A DNA stretch of 64,000 nucleotides from Acanthacorydalis orientalis. Its lineage: Eukaryota; Arthropoda; Insecta; Megaloptera; Corydalidae. Position 1 is the stretch's first letter. Each line of letters starts with the position of its first letter. The translations under genes were made by a program, and so were the position numbers. Below the pieces are notes generated by a model. It ran no database searches. It saw nothing but the letters and a program-made list of their open reading frames with translations, and had not been told where the DNA came from. Shown in pieces: positions 26,179 through 36,560 of the stretch. Where the stretch lies: the NCBI GenBank assembly GCA_034766995.1, contig CM068315.1, positions 54,082,056-54,146,055 on the forward strand. Reading direction: 5' to 3'.

Positions 26179-26484
26179 ATATGGGCAACCCGCGGCCCGA
26201 ATCCGGTCCTTTACCTCTTTTGATCCGGCCCTAATCTAATTTCAGCGAAGTTTGTCTGATTCACGGTGGAAGAAAACATGGAGTGTTCTACTAGTTCACA
26301 TTCATCTCTTAACAGCGGAATTAACTAAGAACTAAAGGAATTATCCTTAAGTAATATTGTTTATTGTTTCATTTGGTTACATGGCATGTTTATAATTTGC
26401 AAGTAGGCGAGCGCAGCAAGCTCGGAGGTTGATGGGCGTATCAAGCAGGAGGCGAAACCATCTAGAGTGTGTGTGTTTATGTGC

Positions 26485-26577
<93 letters not shown>

Positions 26578-28031
26578 TGTGTCGTGTACCGTGCGCGCTA
26601 TTGAAATTAAAAAAAATATAATGAATTATTTTTTTTGTATGAGTTAAAAATATAAGTGATATCAAATAAAATTCCGCATATAATTATTTTAAATATTTAC
26701 ATGTTACACCGAATTTTATTAAATACGAAATTGTCAGTTCGTTGTATACGTGGATTTCGAAATATTCTTTGTTGGAATACACTACGCATATATATGTAAA
26801 ATATTTTTTTTCGTTCATCAAATGAGTGAGAGAATGCCGGATCCGCAACTACTTACACCACTTGATAAGGTCAACTGTCTGTGGCCTACATTAAACATTT
26901 GTTGTTTAATAGAACGGGTACTAATGTATACATGTGTAATTCAGTTTTTAATTTTATAAGTCGTCCACCCAAACATAAAATCCAAATTGTAACATAAATT
27001 TCACTTACGGCTTCAGGTTTTGCGTTCGCAAAAATTAAAAATATTTCCGCTATGTCCGAATTTGATATCCACATTTTTGTTCCATTTATCACGTAATCCG
27101 AACCGTCCTTTTTGGCTGTTGTTTTTAACGCGAAAGCGTCAGATCCAGAACTTGGTTCTGATAATGCAAAACTTCCTGGCTGAAATTATGGCCATATAAC
27201 TCGATTTTTCGTTTTTTTTTTTAAAAGAAAAGTACAAGTATTCTCAATTATTAAAATTTACCCATTTTGAAGTAAGTAACGGTAAATATTTATTTTTTTG
27301 TTCGTCGTTGGCATATCGCGCAAATAAATTGTTTACTAAAGTATTATGAATATCAACAAGTGTTGAAACCGATGGATCTACTTTGGACAATTCTTCTACA
27401 ACAAGGACAGAAGTCATAAAGTTACTTCCAGTTCCACCATATTTTGGATCGACCTCAATTCCCATCAACTGGAAATATTAATTTTTGATTTGATTCTGTT
27501 TTAGTTTTAGAAAATGTTTGGAAATAACTTCATTATTGATAAGACAAATAAAATAGAGATATATTTTTTATTTAAATATTTTTACCCCATTTTCAAAAAG
27601 CATATCGATTATAGATTGATCAAATTTGCCTTCTTTTTCCATCTGGCTAACCAGTGGAGCAATTTTTTCGGTCGCTAATCTCGAAACTAAAAGTAAAACG
27701 AGTTATATGACCTTCGAATTGGCCACCTTATCATATATTTGCGTACCAGTTTCCTTCATCATCTGTTCATCGTCAGTAAGCGACGTAGCTGGTTTAGGTA
27801 AAATTTGGGAATGTTCTGCGTTTCGAATGATTTTCGTTAAATGCATTTCCCTGTTGAATTTCAGGACCTAATGAAAGAATTTAAAAATAAGTTTCCCGCC
27901 GCATAACTTACATACAAATTAAAAAGTATCACTGAATTATATGTTTAGAATGATAATTATATGTACACAAAGATATAAATTTATTTACTAAAACTTACCT
28001 CCTTTCTCAATACATTTCTTAAACAATTCAT
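18989..28031 (-). CDS. ACADSB: short/branched-chain specific acyl-CoA dehydrogenase, mitochondrial
   Basis: Seven exons read on the minus strand: 28031-27999, 27867-27747, 27686-27586, 27468-27262, 27179-27009, 21863-21555 and 19303-18989. All have GT-AG introns and consistent phases, giving 418 aa (human ACADSB has 432). The enzyme is a mitochondrial matrix FAD flavoprotein that oxidises 2-methylbutyryl-CoA and related acyl-CoAs in isoleucine breakdown, passing electrons to ETF. Visible motifs are the short basic N-terminus ([10 protein letters not shown], a likely transit peptide), [20 protein letters not shown], the FAD/substrate loop SEPSSGSDA near 160-168, MWISNS near 190-195, RNQFGKS, and [13 protein letters not shown]. 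The catalytic Glu lies in IYEGTSN at about residue 398. The [11 protein letters not shown] and [10 protein letters not shown] features favour ACADSB over ACADS. It is divergently paired with RpL26. Introns 5 and 6 are long and full of repeats. Confidence 0.93.
19304..21554 (-). other. ACADSB last intron, no nested gene seen
   Basis: This 2.25-kb intron holds short TA arrays at about 19597-19620 and 20617-20666 and otherwise unremarkable AT-rich sequence. Short open frames here lack coding features. Confidence 0.6.
22412..22853 (+). mobile_element. Tc1-like transposon, 3' fragment
   Basis: The frame 22412-22575 encodes the C-terminal tail of a Tc1-type DDE transposase ([20 protein letters not shown], then [19 protein letters not shown]). 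The 3' non-coding part follows and ends near 22853 with the complement of CAATGGGCAGCAAAAGTATT. A TA lies beyond the end. It is homologous, in the opposite orientation, to the fragment at 36561-37090. The N-terminus and most of the catalytic domain are absent. Confidence 0.8.
22866..22924. repeat. (TA)n microsatellite
   Basis: TA run beside the Tc1 fragment end, passing into CACACATACGTGTG. Confidence 0.9.
23273..23369. repeat. near-perfect 35-bp inverted repeat (hairpin / fold-back element)
   Basis: The left arm 23273-23307 starts ATTCAATTTAGGCTTCCG and the right arm 23335-23369 is its complement, with one mismatch in 35. The 27-base spacer is A-rich. It lies in an ACADSB intron. A fold-back MITE is the likeliest explanation. 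The arms are more perfect than a typical microRNA precursor, although an RNA role cannot be excluded from sequence alone. Confidence 0.85.
25749..26465. mobile_element. composite repeat with inverted Helitron-like ends
   Basis: The left part starts CTAGGAGGCTTCGCCCCCTG followed by CTCGCTGCGCTTGCCC and about 70 further bases. The right part (about 26350-26465) is the inverted, diverged counterpart: it has GTTTATTGTTTCAT, then GGCGAGCGCAGCAAGC, and ends near CTAG. Read outward, each end has a GC-rich hairpin just before CTAG, as at Helitron 3' termini (CTRR inside, T outside). Two long TA arrays and a GC-rich hAT-like block at 26178-26240 lie between. The same end recurs at 37095 and, inverted, at 63170-63263. 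The class assignment is inference. Confidence 0.55.
26178..26330. mobile_element. possible hAT-type transposon end
   Basis: ATGGGCAACCCGCGGCCCGA is strikingly GC-rich for this window. It resembles the GGGCAACCTGCGGCCC terminal consensus of many hAT elements. I found no 8-bp duplication or opposite end, so the call rests on that motif only. Confidence 0.35.
26497..26577. repeat. (TA)n microsatellite, about 80 bp
   Basis: A TA run preceded by a GTGTGT tract, with one phase shift (ATATAATATA) in the middle. Confidence 0.9.
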
Positions 28032-28260
28032 TTTTAATTTTATAATAAAAAGAAAATATTTGGTAATTAATACACCTGCGCACTCTGTTAATGGTATATG
28101 ATATAGTAGATGAAAAGCACAACAGAGCGTTCACTTTATATACATATGGATATATGATCATGGATCCTTATTATGTTTATATATAAGGTGAAAGATTGAG
28201 AGAGAACGCTATATTTTCATAACGGATTGAGAATTCTCATACTTCTGCGCAACTCGAGCA
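28032..28260. promoter_or_regulatory. shared divergent promoter, ACADSB (-) and RpL26 (+)
   Basis: Only about 230 bp separate the ACADSB start codon from the apparent RpL26 transcription start. The interval has no array or transposon, which is unusual here. It contains an inverted pair CGCACTCTGTT (near 28079) and AACAGAGCG (near 28121). The promoter role is inferred from the head-to-head geometry. Confidence 0.5.
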
Positions 28261-28295
28261 TTCTTCCGGTTTCTGTATGTGGTGTGTTGATTTTG
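28261..28295 (+). promoter_or_regulatory. RpL26 pyrimidine-rich start and 5' UTR exon
   Basis: TTCTTCCGGTTTCTG fits the TCT (polypyrimidine) initiator used by ribosomal-protein genes. The short leader ends at 28295 with TTTTG|gtaag. It would splice to 28522 (acceptor ggtttatag), 23 bases before the ATG at 28545. The start site itself is inference. Confidence 0.5.
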
Positions 28296-28544
28296 GTAAG
28301 TTATGAATGAAATGGAAATCTTTAGTCATCGTTGTTTTCGTCTGTTAATATCTTAGAAGTAATGCTGTACAATTTAGTAGCAGAATACCATCAAATATTC
28401 TTTTCTTTCATATTTACCCTTGAGTTAATAGTAAAATATAAAATGAATATTTCGATATATAACCTATATTTCTGTCAACGTTTGTTTCACATGTATACTT
28501 TTTTTTTATTTTGGTTTATAGATTCAGCATACAAATAATTAAAA

Positions 28545-30252
28545 ATGAAGTTTAATAAGTTAGTAACCGCTTCGAGGAAAAAGAATCGTAAGCGTCATTT
28601 TACTGCTCCGTCTCATATAAGACGGGTTCTTATGTCAGCACCCTTATCAAAAGAACTTCGACAAAAATATAATGTAAGAACAATGCCAATTCGTAAAGAT
28701 GACGAAGTGCAGGTTTGTGTTGAATGTTATTACAATTTATTTGATTTCTTGTAATTTGCCCAACAATGTAATTCTTGTTTTACTAAACATGACAATAATG
28801 GAAGTTATATTAAGAATCGTATATATAGGTCTTTAAGTTTTTGTGAATGTTTTTATACGATAACTATGTGTACTCGTGTTTAAATTATAAGTGTAATTCT
28901 GTAAGTGCCAGTTTTCAATTTATATTTTTAGGTAGTACGGGGACATTATAAAGGTCAACAAGTCGGCAAAGTAGTACAAGTGTACAGAAAAAAATTTGTA
29001 GTTTATATTGAAAGAATCCAACGTGAAAAGGCAAATGGTGCTAGTGTTTATGTTGGTATTCATCCATCAAAGGTATGAGCTATAATTGATTTCGTAAAAT
29101 GAAAAAAAAAATAAACTTTTATACAAATTTTAAATAATCTTATTTATTTATTAGAATTTAATTAAAATAATCATTAATGTTTCGTTAATAAAATTTGTTA
29201 TGTATGTTATTTCAATGTATGATGTGATGATACCAAACCATTCTCAGACAGCTTGTTGTAGCTTGATTTTAGTGAAAGTATTAAGGTTCTCTTAGTATTT
29301 TTGAAACTGAAATCTTGTTGCTCTTGCACAATGGTTAAATTTATGGCACTGATCATACATGGTATATTGGAAGATAGTGAAAATATTTTTAATAAATTTC
29401 TCGATTAAGTGTTTTAATTTAAATGTGTTTTATAGTGTTTTTGTCACAGAAAATGGTATTAAGATATTTCTTTTCGTTTCAAAACTTAACATGTACACAC
29501 ACACACACATATATGTATATATATGTATACATATATATGTATACATATATATATATATATATATGTATACATTGTTAAATGTTTATTAAAAAAATAAAAT
29601 TATCAATGACCTGTTTATCTATGTAATTTATGTAGTTGTCTTATTTTATCTTGTTTATTGAATAAATCTCCACTGTTTGAAAAGAGGATACCCATTCAGT
29701 TCAGTTTTATTTCATCTTTGCAAATTTAGTCACGATTTAAAACAATGAAATTTTTTTTAATCGGGGTTATATTATTCTTTATTTGTTTTTGTATTTATAT
29801 TGTGAAAAAATATTGCTTCAGAAGATATTTGGTAGTAAATGTGACACCTGGAGAAAAAATCAATTTGGTTGATCATTCTAGTGTTTTGTAAATTATTAAT
29901 TACAATTTTTTGATTTATTTTATTGAATTGTGTAAGTTCTCATTTAATTATTTAATCATGAAATTTAATACTTAATATACTGATGTAATGTAGAGGATAT
30001 TAGAATATTTACATGGTGTTTTTTTTTCATTATCAAGTATTTAAAATAAATAGTGTATATTAATAGTATAGTAATTAAATTCTCTTATAGTAAGCGTATT
30101 AATATTTTTAGTGTGTTATTGTCAAATTGAAAATGGATAAAGATAGGAAAAAGATCATTGACAGAAGAGCGAAAGGACGAGCGGCCGCGCTCGGTAAAGA
30201 TAAGGGCAAATACACTGAAGAGAGCGCATCCACAGCTATGGAAACATCATAA
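28545..30252 (+). CDS. RpL26: 60S ribosomal protein L26 (uL24)
   Basis: Three coding exons are seen: 28545-28712, 28932-29072 and 30112-30252. All junctions are phase 0, giving 149 aa. The protein starts [20 protein letters not shown] and includes [20 protein letters not shown] and [16 protein letters not shown]. The KOW motif ([19 protein letters not shown]) begins exon 2, then come [20 protein letters not shown] and a basic tail with [16 protein letters not shown]. These match eukaryotic RpL26 over the full length. The protein binds rRNA near the polypeptide exit tunnel of the large subunit. The acidic or serine-rich end ([11 protein letters not shown]) is insect-like. A polyadenylation signal AATAAA lies near 30306. 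The 1-kb second intron contains a possible C/D-type snoRNA. The first intron lies in the 5' UTR, typical for the gene class. Confidence 0.97.
29221..29313 (+). ncRNA. weak candidate C/D box snoRNA in RpL26 intron 2
   Basis: A C-box match GTGATGA lies at 29224-29230 and a D-box CTGA at 29307-29310, with a D'-like CAGA and C'-like TGATTTT between. The flanking stem is only about three pairs (GAT with ATC), which is weak. Ribosomal-protein introns often host snoRNAs, and that is the main reason to list it. Confidence 0.22.
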
Positions 30253-30650
30253 AATGTTAACTTCTGCCGTTTTTGTGCATTTTGACTGTATTTGTGTATG
30301 TGGCTAATAAATATATATTTAAAAAAATATATTGTATTTCATTAATGGTTAAATTAAATCTTTTATGTATGAAGCATATTTTAGTTTTCATTTTTATGTA
30401 ATTGAAATATTAAAAAAACAAATGAATTTCATATTTGTTAATATGTTTGTAATCATTGAGCAATCTGATTATATTAAACGAAATGTTTGTCATATTTTAT
30501 GTATGTTATACATCTTTGTTTTTGGAGAGGGCTATTGTTCCTGTTGTAAAAAATGGAAAGTAAAGATTTATTATGAATACTAATAAATAAGAATTTATAA
30601 ATTTTATTACAAATAAAGTAAATACAAAAAAAATAGAATATTTAGAGTTT

Positions 30651-31300
30651 TTATTCCTCGGTTTTTTTAACATTTGAACCTCTATATTTACTCCTAACAC
30701 AATTATTTAAGCCTTCTCTGTTTCTTGCCAATTCAATTGCATAAAACTGAATTCTTGTTACTAACATAGTATTTTTTTCTGTATAATCTCCATTACAATC
30801 TATTCTCACTAGAGTTCCAAAACTATAATCTTCAACAACATCTTTGAACTTTTCACAAAATGCTCTCCATTTTATTTTTCCCACAGCACTTTTCATTTCA
30901 TCCTCGTTAACAATATTAATTTCTAATGCTGGAAAATCTTGTCTGAACACTGTATATATAGCATCATCCAGAGGTGTTAAATGTAAATATTTAGGATCCA
31001 CAGAACAAAGTATCTTAAAATTTAAGAAATGTTATTGATATAAGTGAAGTTTTTGTGGGCGATTTTAAGTAAAATTTAATTAAAATATAAAATAAAAATA
31101 TCAAAAATACACAATTACATTAAAGTAAATTTCGGCATGTTCATATGCTTTCATTGCCCACATAGCCTCCAAAGTTTGATCGTTTTCATAGTCTTCAGCT
31201 CTTGTTTGTAAAATAGAGCGAGCCTATTAAAATAAAATAAAAAATATTATATGTAATTAAAAAGTTCATGTTGTGAACTTACTGTATTTACGTCAACCAT
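30651..31300 (-). CDS. PBDC1: PBDC1 (polysaccharide biosynthesis domain-containing 1) homologue
   Basis: Three exons on the minus strand are 31300-31283 (MVDVNT), 31223-31119 and 31013-30651. All are phase 0, giving 161 aa. Family blocks are visible: EAMWAMKAYEHAEIYFN, SVDPKYLHLTPLDDAIYTVF, WRAFCEKFKDVVEDYSFGTL, and RIDCNGDYTEKNT followed by RIQFYAIELARNREG. The domain name comes from a distant plant and bacterial similarity and does not imply sugar synthesis. The vertebrate gene (CXorf26) encodes a conserved cytosolic protein of unclear function, and the yeast relative has been linked to protein quality control. Human PBDC1 has a long acidic repeat tail that is absent here; the short form is usual in insects. 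The stop codon lies about 400 bp from the RpL26 stop, convergent. Confidence 0.92.
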
Positions 31301-31926
31301 TTTAATGTTAACTTAAAAGAATGGATAGAAAAAATATTTAGACATGTGCTTTGTTATTGTCAGTTATCAGGTTGTCCAATATTAAAAAAAGAAAACATCA
31401 ATAATTTTTAATTAGATAATGTATTCAGAATTTAATTGTTATTTAATTTAAAAAATATGTTTATGTTATGTATTATAAAATTAAAAAAATCACCCATATT
31501 CAACTAACTTGACTAAACATGTAATGATACGGTAAAGTGTGTTTTTTATTGTCAAATTTCCACAATTTTTGAATTAAGCTACTTAAAAACAAGAAAATCG
31601 TTATTTAAAAAGTATATTTGTTATACATATTTTAAACAAAAGAATAATGTAAGCATTTATACGAAGGCTTAAAAAGCTGAGATCTACCTTTGAGACTTAA
31701 AATGGATTTAAGATCCATTAATTGAAGTGATTAATATTAATACAATTATTATAAGCGCATTTAATTACTATACTGTTAATATACACTATTTTAATGGACT
31801 TAAGATCTACCTTTAAGACTAAAAACAGAAATTTTCATTGTTTTCATTTTAGCTTTTTGTTTAAATTGTCTTCAGAATTTGAATAGAAAAATGCAAATAA
31901 AACTTTTTCCAAAGAATTTACATATT

Positions 31927-31995
<69 letters not shown>

Positions 31996-32454
31996 TTTAA
32001 TATATTATTTCTTACTAATCTATAGTTGGATCTAATTTTTGATGTTTTAACATTTTATGAGTGTAAATATCGTTTAAATTACTTTATAATCCTATGGCTG
32101 AGCGTTGTTTCTAATGTTGCCACATGCACAAAAAAACGACTTTTGTGCCGTTGGCATCTTGAGAAGCTCATATAACTGAAAATGGGCAATTCGTAACACG
32201 GGCAATTCATAGCATCTAATGATATTATTTTACTCCTTTAATCAACATAGCTCCAATAGATTCACCGTTTTGGAGAATCATTTTACTATCTATCTATATG
32301 CATTCATTCGAAGTCACTTGTTTTCAAAGTTTGTTGGTTATTTAGATTTTAAGCGCGAGTCGATATTCTGTCTTAGCATGATCTTAGAGTTCTTGAACCT
32401 CTTAGCTATGGCAGGTCTGATTACGTAGCGCTGTTGTTGTTGGTGTGTTGTTGC
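31301..32454. other. intergenic, no supported gene
   Basis: The stretch includes the PBDC1 promoter side. AGATCTACCTTT-type short repeats occur near 31680 and 31808, and a TA array lies at 31934-31990. Confidence 0.5.
31934..31990. repeat. (TA)n microsatellite
   Basis: Uninterrupted TA run of about 55 bases. Confidence 0.93.
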
Positions 32455-33115
32455 CGTATGAACTAAACGAGCATTTTCTTGATCGCATTGTCACATGTGA
32501 TGAAAAGTGGATTCTCTAAAACAATCGGAAACGTTCATCACAGTGGCTAGACCGAGGAGAAACACCAGAACAGTTTCCTAAACCGAAGATTCATGAAAAA
32601 AAGATGATGGTCATTCACTACAACTTCTTTTAAATCCTGGTGAAACAATAACAGCAGAAAAATATTGTCAGGAAATTGAAAAAAATGCATGAGAAGTTGC
32701 ATTGTTTACGGCCAGCATTAGTCATTCGAAGAGAACCAATTCTTCTTCATGACAACACCCGACCACACGTCTCACAAATGACTTTAAAGAAGTTAAATGA
32801 ACTGGGTCATGAAACCTTACCTCATCCACATTATTCTCCTGACCTATCTGTCCCACAGATTATCATCTTTTTAAACATTTGAGTGATTTCCTGCGAGAGA
32901 AGGTTTTCAAAGATCAAACATCAGCTCAAAGCGCTGTCTATGAATTCGTTAATTCCAGAACTTCAGAATTTTATCTTGTAGAAACAAACAAATTTGTTTT
33001 CCGTTGAGAGAAATGTGTGCAGGCCAGTGGTCTTTACTGTCATTAATAAATATAATTTTTAACTGATGTATGCACTCGATACGTAAAAACTGCAATTATT
33101 TTTGCACCAACCTAA
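32455..33115 (+). mobile_element. 5'-truncated mariner, family A (copy A3)
   Basis: Homology to copy A2 begins abruptly at the ATTTTCTTGATCGCATTGTC segment and runs through the catalytic region to the right terminal repeat (complement of TTAGGTTGGTGCAAAAATAA), with TA outside. The frame 32676-32882 keeps ILLHDNTRPHVSQMTLKKLN and PHPHYSPDL, the second-Asp region of the mariner DDD core, then is truncated by frame changes. The N-terminal half is missing. Confidence 0.88.
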
Positions 33116-33424
33116 TATTATTGCATTTCTTATAATATTATTTAAATTTTTGTTATTTACAATAGTAACATTTTGAAAACCATGCTAACTATTGATAGGC
33201 GACAACAAATTACCAATGAAAAATATAAATACTGGACGATGAATCTACTTGTAAACAATACATCTTACTTTTATAATATCTACTCTCTTTAACAATGTCG
33301 ATTATATATTTTTTCTTGTACAGGTCAGTAATTGAAACATATTCCATTATAACTTTTATTTTTATAATTTGAAAGTATTTCCTTGAACTTATATTCACTT
33401 TTACTTATTTAATATATACGCATA

Positions 33425-33429
33425 TATAT

Positions 33430-33495
<66 letters not shown>
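33425..33495. repeat. (TA)n microsatellite
   Basis: TA run of about 66 bases. Confidence 0.93.
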
Positions 33496-33498
<3 letters not shown>

Positions 33499-33773
33499 GG
33501 AGTAAACATTTGAAGTAAATGTATTTGATGTGATATATTTACCTGTTCAACTAATTAAAGAGTAATGTATTTAAACACGTATGAATGTATGAGTATTTTG
33601 CGACCTAGAAAAGTATATTTATTAAAGGACAGGGTTGACAAATTATATTTAAATAGATTTTTTTATTATAATTCATTGAGATTAAAATTAGGTACAAGAA
33701 TTTTTAGATACAAACAGATTTATTTTTGCCTTGTATTATTGAACGTCACATTTAAGTGTATGGAAAAGGAATA

Positions 33774-33775
<2 letters not shown>

Positions 33776-33843
<68 letters not shown>
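33776..33843. repeat. (TA)n microsatellite
   Basis: TA run of about 66 bases. It lies 280 bases after the previous array, which makes the gap between mariner A3 and the solo LTR mostly array-flanked AT-rich sequence. Confidence 0.93.
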
Positions 33844-33845
<2 letters not shown>

Positions 33846-33980
33846 TAAAATTGATTTACTCGAAGAAAATTAAACTAAAATGACCAAAGTTCAGAGAAAT
33901 TACAAAGTATATAGAAATTTAATAATGGCTAGGAAAAAATAATTTGGATAAAAGGCTAAATGTTCAAATAAAAGATTATT

Positions 33981-34418
33981 TGTTCGGGATTCTTGTAATC
34001 CCGAGACCAGTGCACACTCATACCCTCCTTTCAATCAACTATCAACAGCCTTTGATCCACCGCCTTGTGGCATGTGCTTGGCACCGCTCAAGCACGTGTG
34101 CGCACGACTGGCGACAATGGTGCATCACAGGCAGAATAAAATACAATAATTAACAGCAACAATTGAGACTCAATAGAATATAACAGCAACCAGTCAGTAG
34201 CAGAAAGACAGTACAACAAGAACCGCCTCGGACTACAGTGACGACGCCGTGCTCCACTGTAGCGTCCATCTTTTCTACCTTTTTATATTTGTTTTGTTAT
34301 TACTTTTGTAACTTTACATACAATTAAGTTTGTGGTTTATCCGTTCAATTACGCATTTTCTTTCTTATTCGCGTATAATTGTGGTCCGCCGAATCGGACC
34401 ACAGTAAAAGCGCGAACA
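33981..34418. mobile_element. solo LTR of a retrotransposon
   Basis: This 438-bp unit begins TGTTCGGGATT and ends GCGCGAACA, so the outermost six bases are inverted (TGTTCG/CGAACA) with TG...CA ends. The 5-bp sequence TTATT directly precedes it (33976-33980) and directly follows it (34419-34423), a perfect target-site duplication. An AATAAA lies at 34135-34140, as expected in an R region. A hairpin GTGGTCCG/CGGACCAC lies at 34381-34402. Base composition is clearly richer in GC than the surroundings. No primer-binding site or internal gene adjoins it, so the internal part was probably lost by LTR-LTR recombination. A 5-bp duplication fits Ty3/gypsy or BEL/Pao types; the class cannot be decided. 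Confidence 0.85.
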
Positions 34419-34423
34419 TTATT

Positions 34424-36480
34424 TTTTAATCAAAAATTCTCGATTGATGTATTATTTCTTTAAGAAAGTGAATATTGGTTTTTAATTTCAAGAATAATTA
34501 ATCGGATTAACACAATATAGAAAGAGGCCAGAAAGAGTCGAAGATGTTAAGAATAAGAAGCAAAAAAAAAAACGAGAAAATATAATGTTTCTGAACAGAT
34601 AGAAGAATAGATACGATAAAGAAAGTAAAATGAATATAATTGAGCTGGGCGAATTGTAAGAAAAGAATACAAATAGTATACAATGGAATTTATTAACTGT
34701 AATCAAAAAAATGAATGAAAAAGACTCAGGAAAAGGTCAGTGAATAGAAGAGATAAAAAAAATCATAAAATATATAAGATATATGTCGATAGATCTTCAA
34801 ATCAGACACCAGACCTTTTCAAAGGAAAAACGCATCCTTTATTTTCGCACATTTTTCTTCTGGTTTATAACATTTTGAAAAATCGGGTTTAAATGGAATA
34901 CAAAATAAAAATGAACACAAAATGTTATACAAAAGATACAATATAATAAAATGTATTATGAATATCATATTTATGAATTCTTAAGGACTTTGACTATAGT
35001 TATTTTTTTTCGGAAACAGATATCAAAAAGAAAGAATATTGTTTAAAATGAAGTGTTTTTAATTTATGAAATGTTTCGTTTTAAAAAGTAGGCAAATGGT
35101 AACATTGTGTCTTATAAATTACAAAACATTCTAGCTAATAATATGTAAATAATAGTGAATGACTGCAGTCTAAAGTGAGACTCCTCCAAGAGAGTAATTT
35201 GGGCCAAATGGCACTGGACGCCCCCTCTGGCAGTTGTTTTTATCCAGCAGTAGTTATTAAAGGATATATATATATATATATAAGTGTATGTAACTAATTA
35301 TACATACTTGTATCTTCTTTTTCTTAATATTACACATCCTTGTCTATAAGTACTGCTGCTAGCATGTTGATAATTTTTATTTTATCAAGAACAGTACAAT
35401 CTTTAGTATTGGTTTGATATGTAATATTTCTAGTCTATACATTTGATTTTGCTGTTTGAATTTAGTGTTTGAAAGAAAATTAACATATTAACATTTCACT
35501 TTTCAGACACATGTTGATCGTTAAAATGTGATTATGGTATCAAATTTGTTCGTTAGACGTCTCATATGATTCAATTGCGAATTTTGTATTTATTCTGCTC
35601 AAATCTATTTGAACAAATGCACGAATATTAAAATAACTTTCTATAATATGTACCTATCTTCGTCGACTATCCCAATTTTGTGAAAGTAAATATTGAATTT
35701 ACATTCGTGTGATGCATCTATATTGATAAATTCAAAATTAATTTGTGAATGGTATGTTTATCTTGTTTTTTTTTTAAAAAAAAAGAAAAAAATTAAACAC
35801 TTTTTTATATTTACTTGTTTATTGCTTCTGTTGATTTATTAGATTTTCTTACCGAATGTTATTCAAAAACAACGGTGATTTAATAATAAATGTGCGCGTG
35901 TGTTTTTAATACATTGCACGATTTTAATTCATATAATTGGTGTTTTAAAGTGAAATAAAAATGTGTGAAATTATTTTATCGCCTTAAATAAAAAGAATCC
36001 AATACTGTTTGTAAATGTGAAAAGTAGTATGTATTTAATCGATTTTATTGCATTTTTGTCGTTTGTAAATTGAAATAAAAAAAAATCAGATTTCGAAAAT
36101 ATTTTAATTTTGTAAAATAAAAAACAGTTGATAAAACTGTTCCGTAAGAATTAATTTAGTAATTTGATACTTTTCGTTGAAATATTATTAATTTCTGTAA
36201 TTCTGTGCTAGGAGAAAATTTCAAGTCTTTAAAACCCATCGTTACCAATGGTGTTGAAAGCATCATTCGTTTAAAAAAAGGATACTTTTCACAAAACTTT
36301 ATATATTCAGAATTTCATTTGCTATTTTATTGGTGTCATTTAAATATGCATAATGATTATTAAAATGCAATAGGCGTGTTGAAGTTCACGTAATCGTATA
36401 AAAAATGTTTCTATTGAAAAACTATGATGCATTGTTTGATTTATATAGTCAAATGATGACTAAGTGGAAAAGAATATGTT

Positions 36481-36555
<75 letters not shown>

Positions 36556-36560
36556 GTATA
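34424..36560. other. intergenic, no supported gene
   Basis: A purine-rich stretch runs from about 34500 to 34760. A small GC-richer patch lies at 35180-35240 (GGCACTGGACGCCCCCTCTG). There is a short TA array at about 35265 and a long one at 36480-36560. Neither strand shows a splice-supported coding exon. Confidence 0.5.
36480..36560. repeat. (TA)n microsatellite
   Basis: TA run of about 75 bases. It directly abuts the Tc1-like terminal repeat, so the element inserted at the edge of the array or the array grew from the target TA. Confidence 0.93.

Larger units (their letters stand above)
21864..27008 (-). other. ACADSB 5.1-kb intron used by repeats
   Basis: The intron carries a Tc1-like fragment (about 22412-22853), a hairpin (23273-23369), an inverted Helitron-like pair (25749-26465) containing a possible hAT end, and several TA arrays. 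A moderately GC-richer part at 24300-25560 contains a small tandem repeat (ACATTTTATTACCTTTTAAT type, near 25120-25175). No recognisable coding exon was found in that part. Confidence 0.6.

Noticed and set aside
27626..27871. Plus-strand 81-codon frame
   Set aside because: Antisense across two ACADSB exons and their intron; no protein features.
30844..31038. Plus-strand 64-codon frame
   Set aside because: Shadow of PBDC1 exon 3.
33944..34153. 69-codon frame with His/Arg-rich content
   Set aside because: It lies across the left boundary of the solo LTR and is an effect of its GC-rich composition; LTRs are non-coding.
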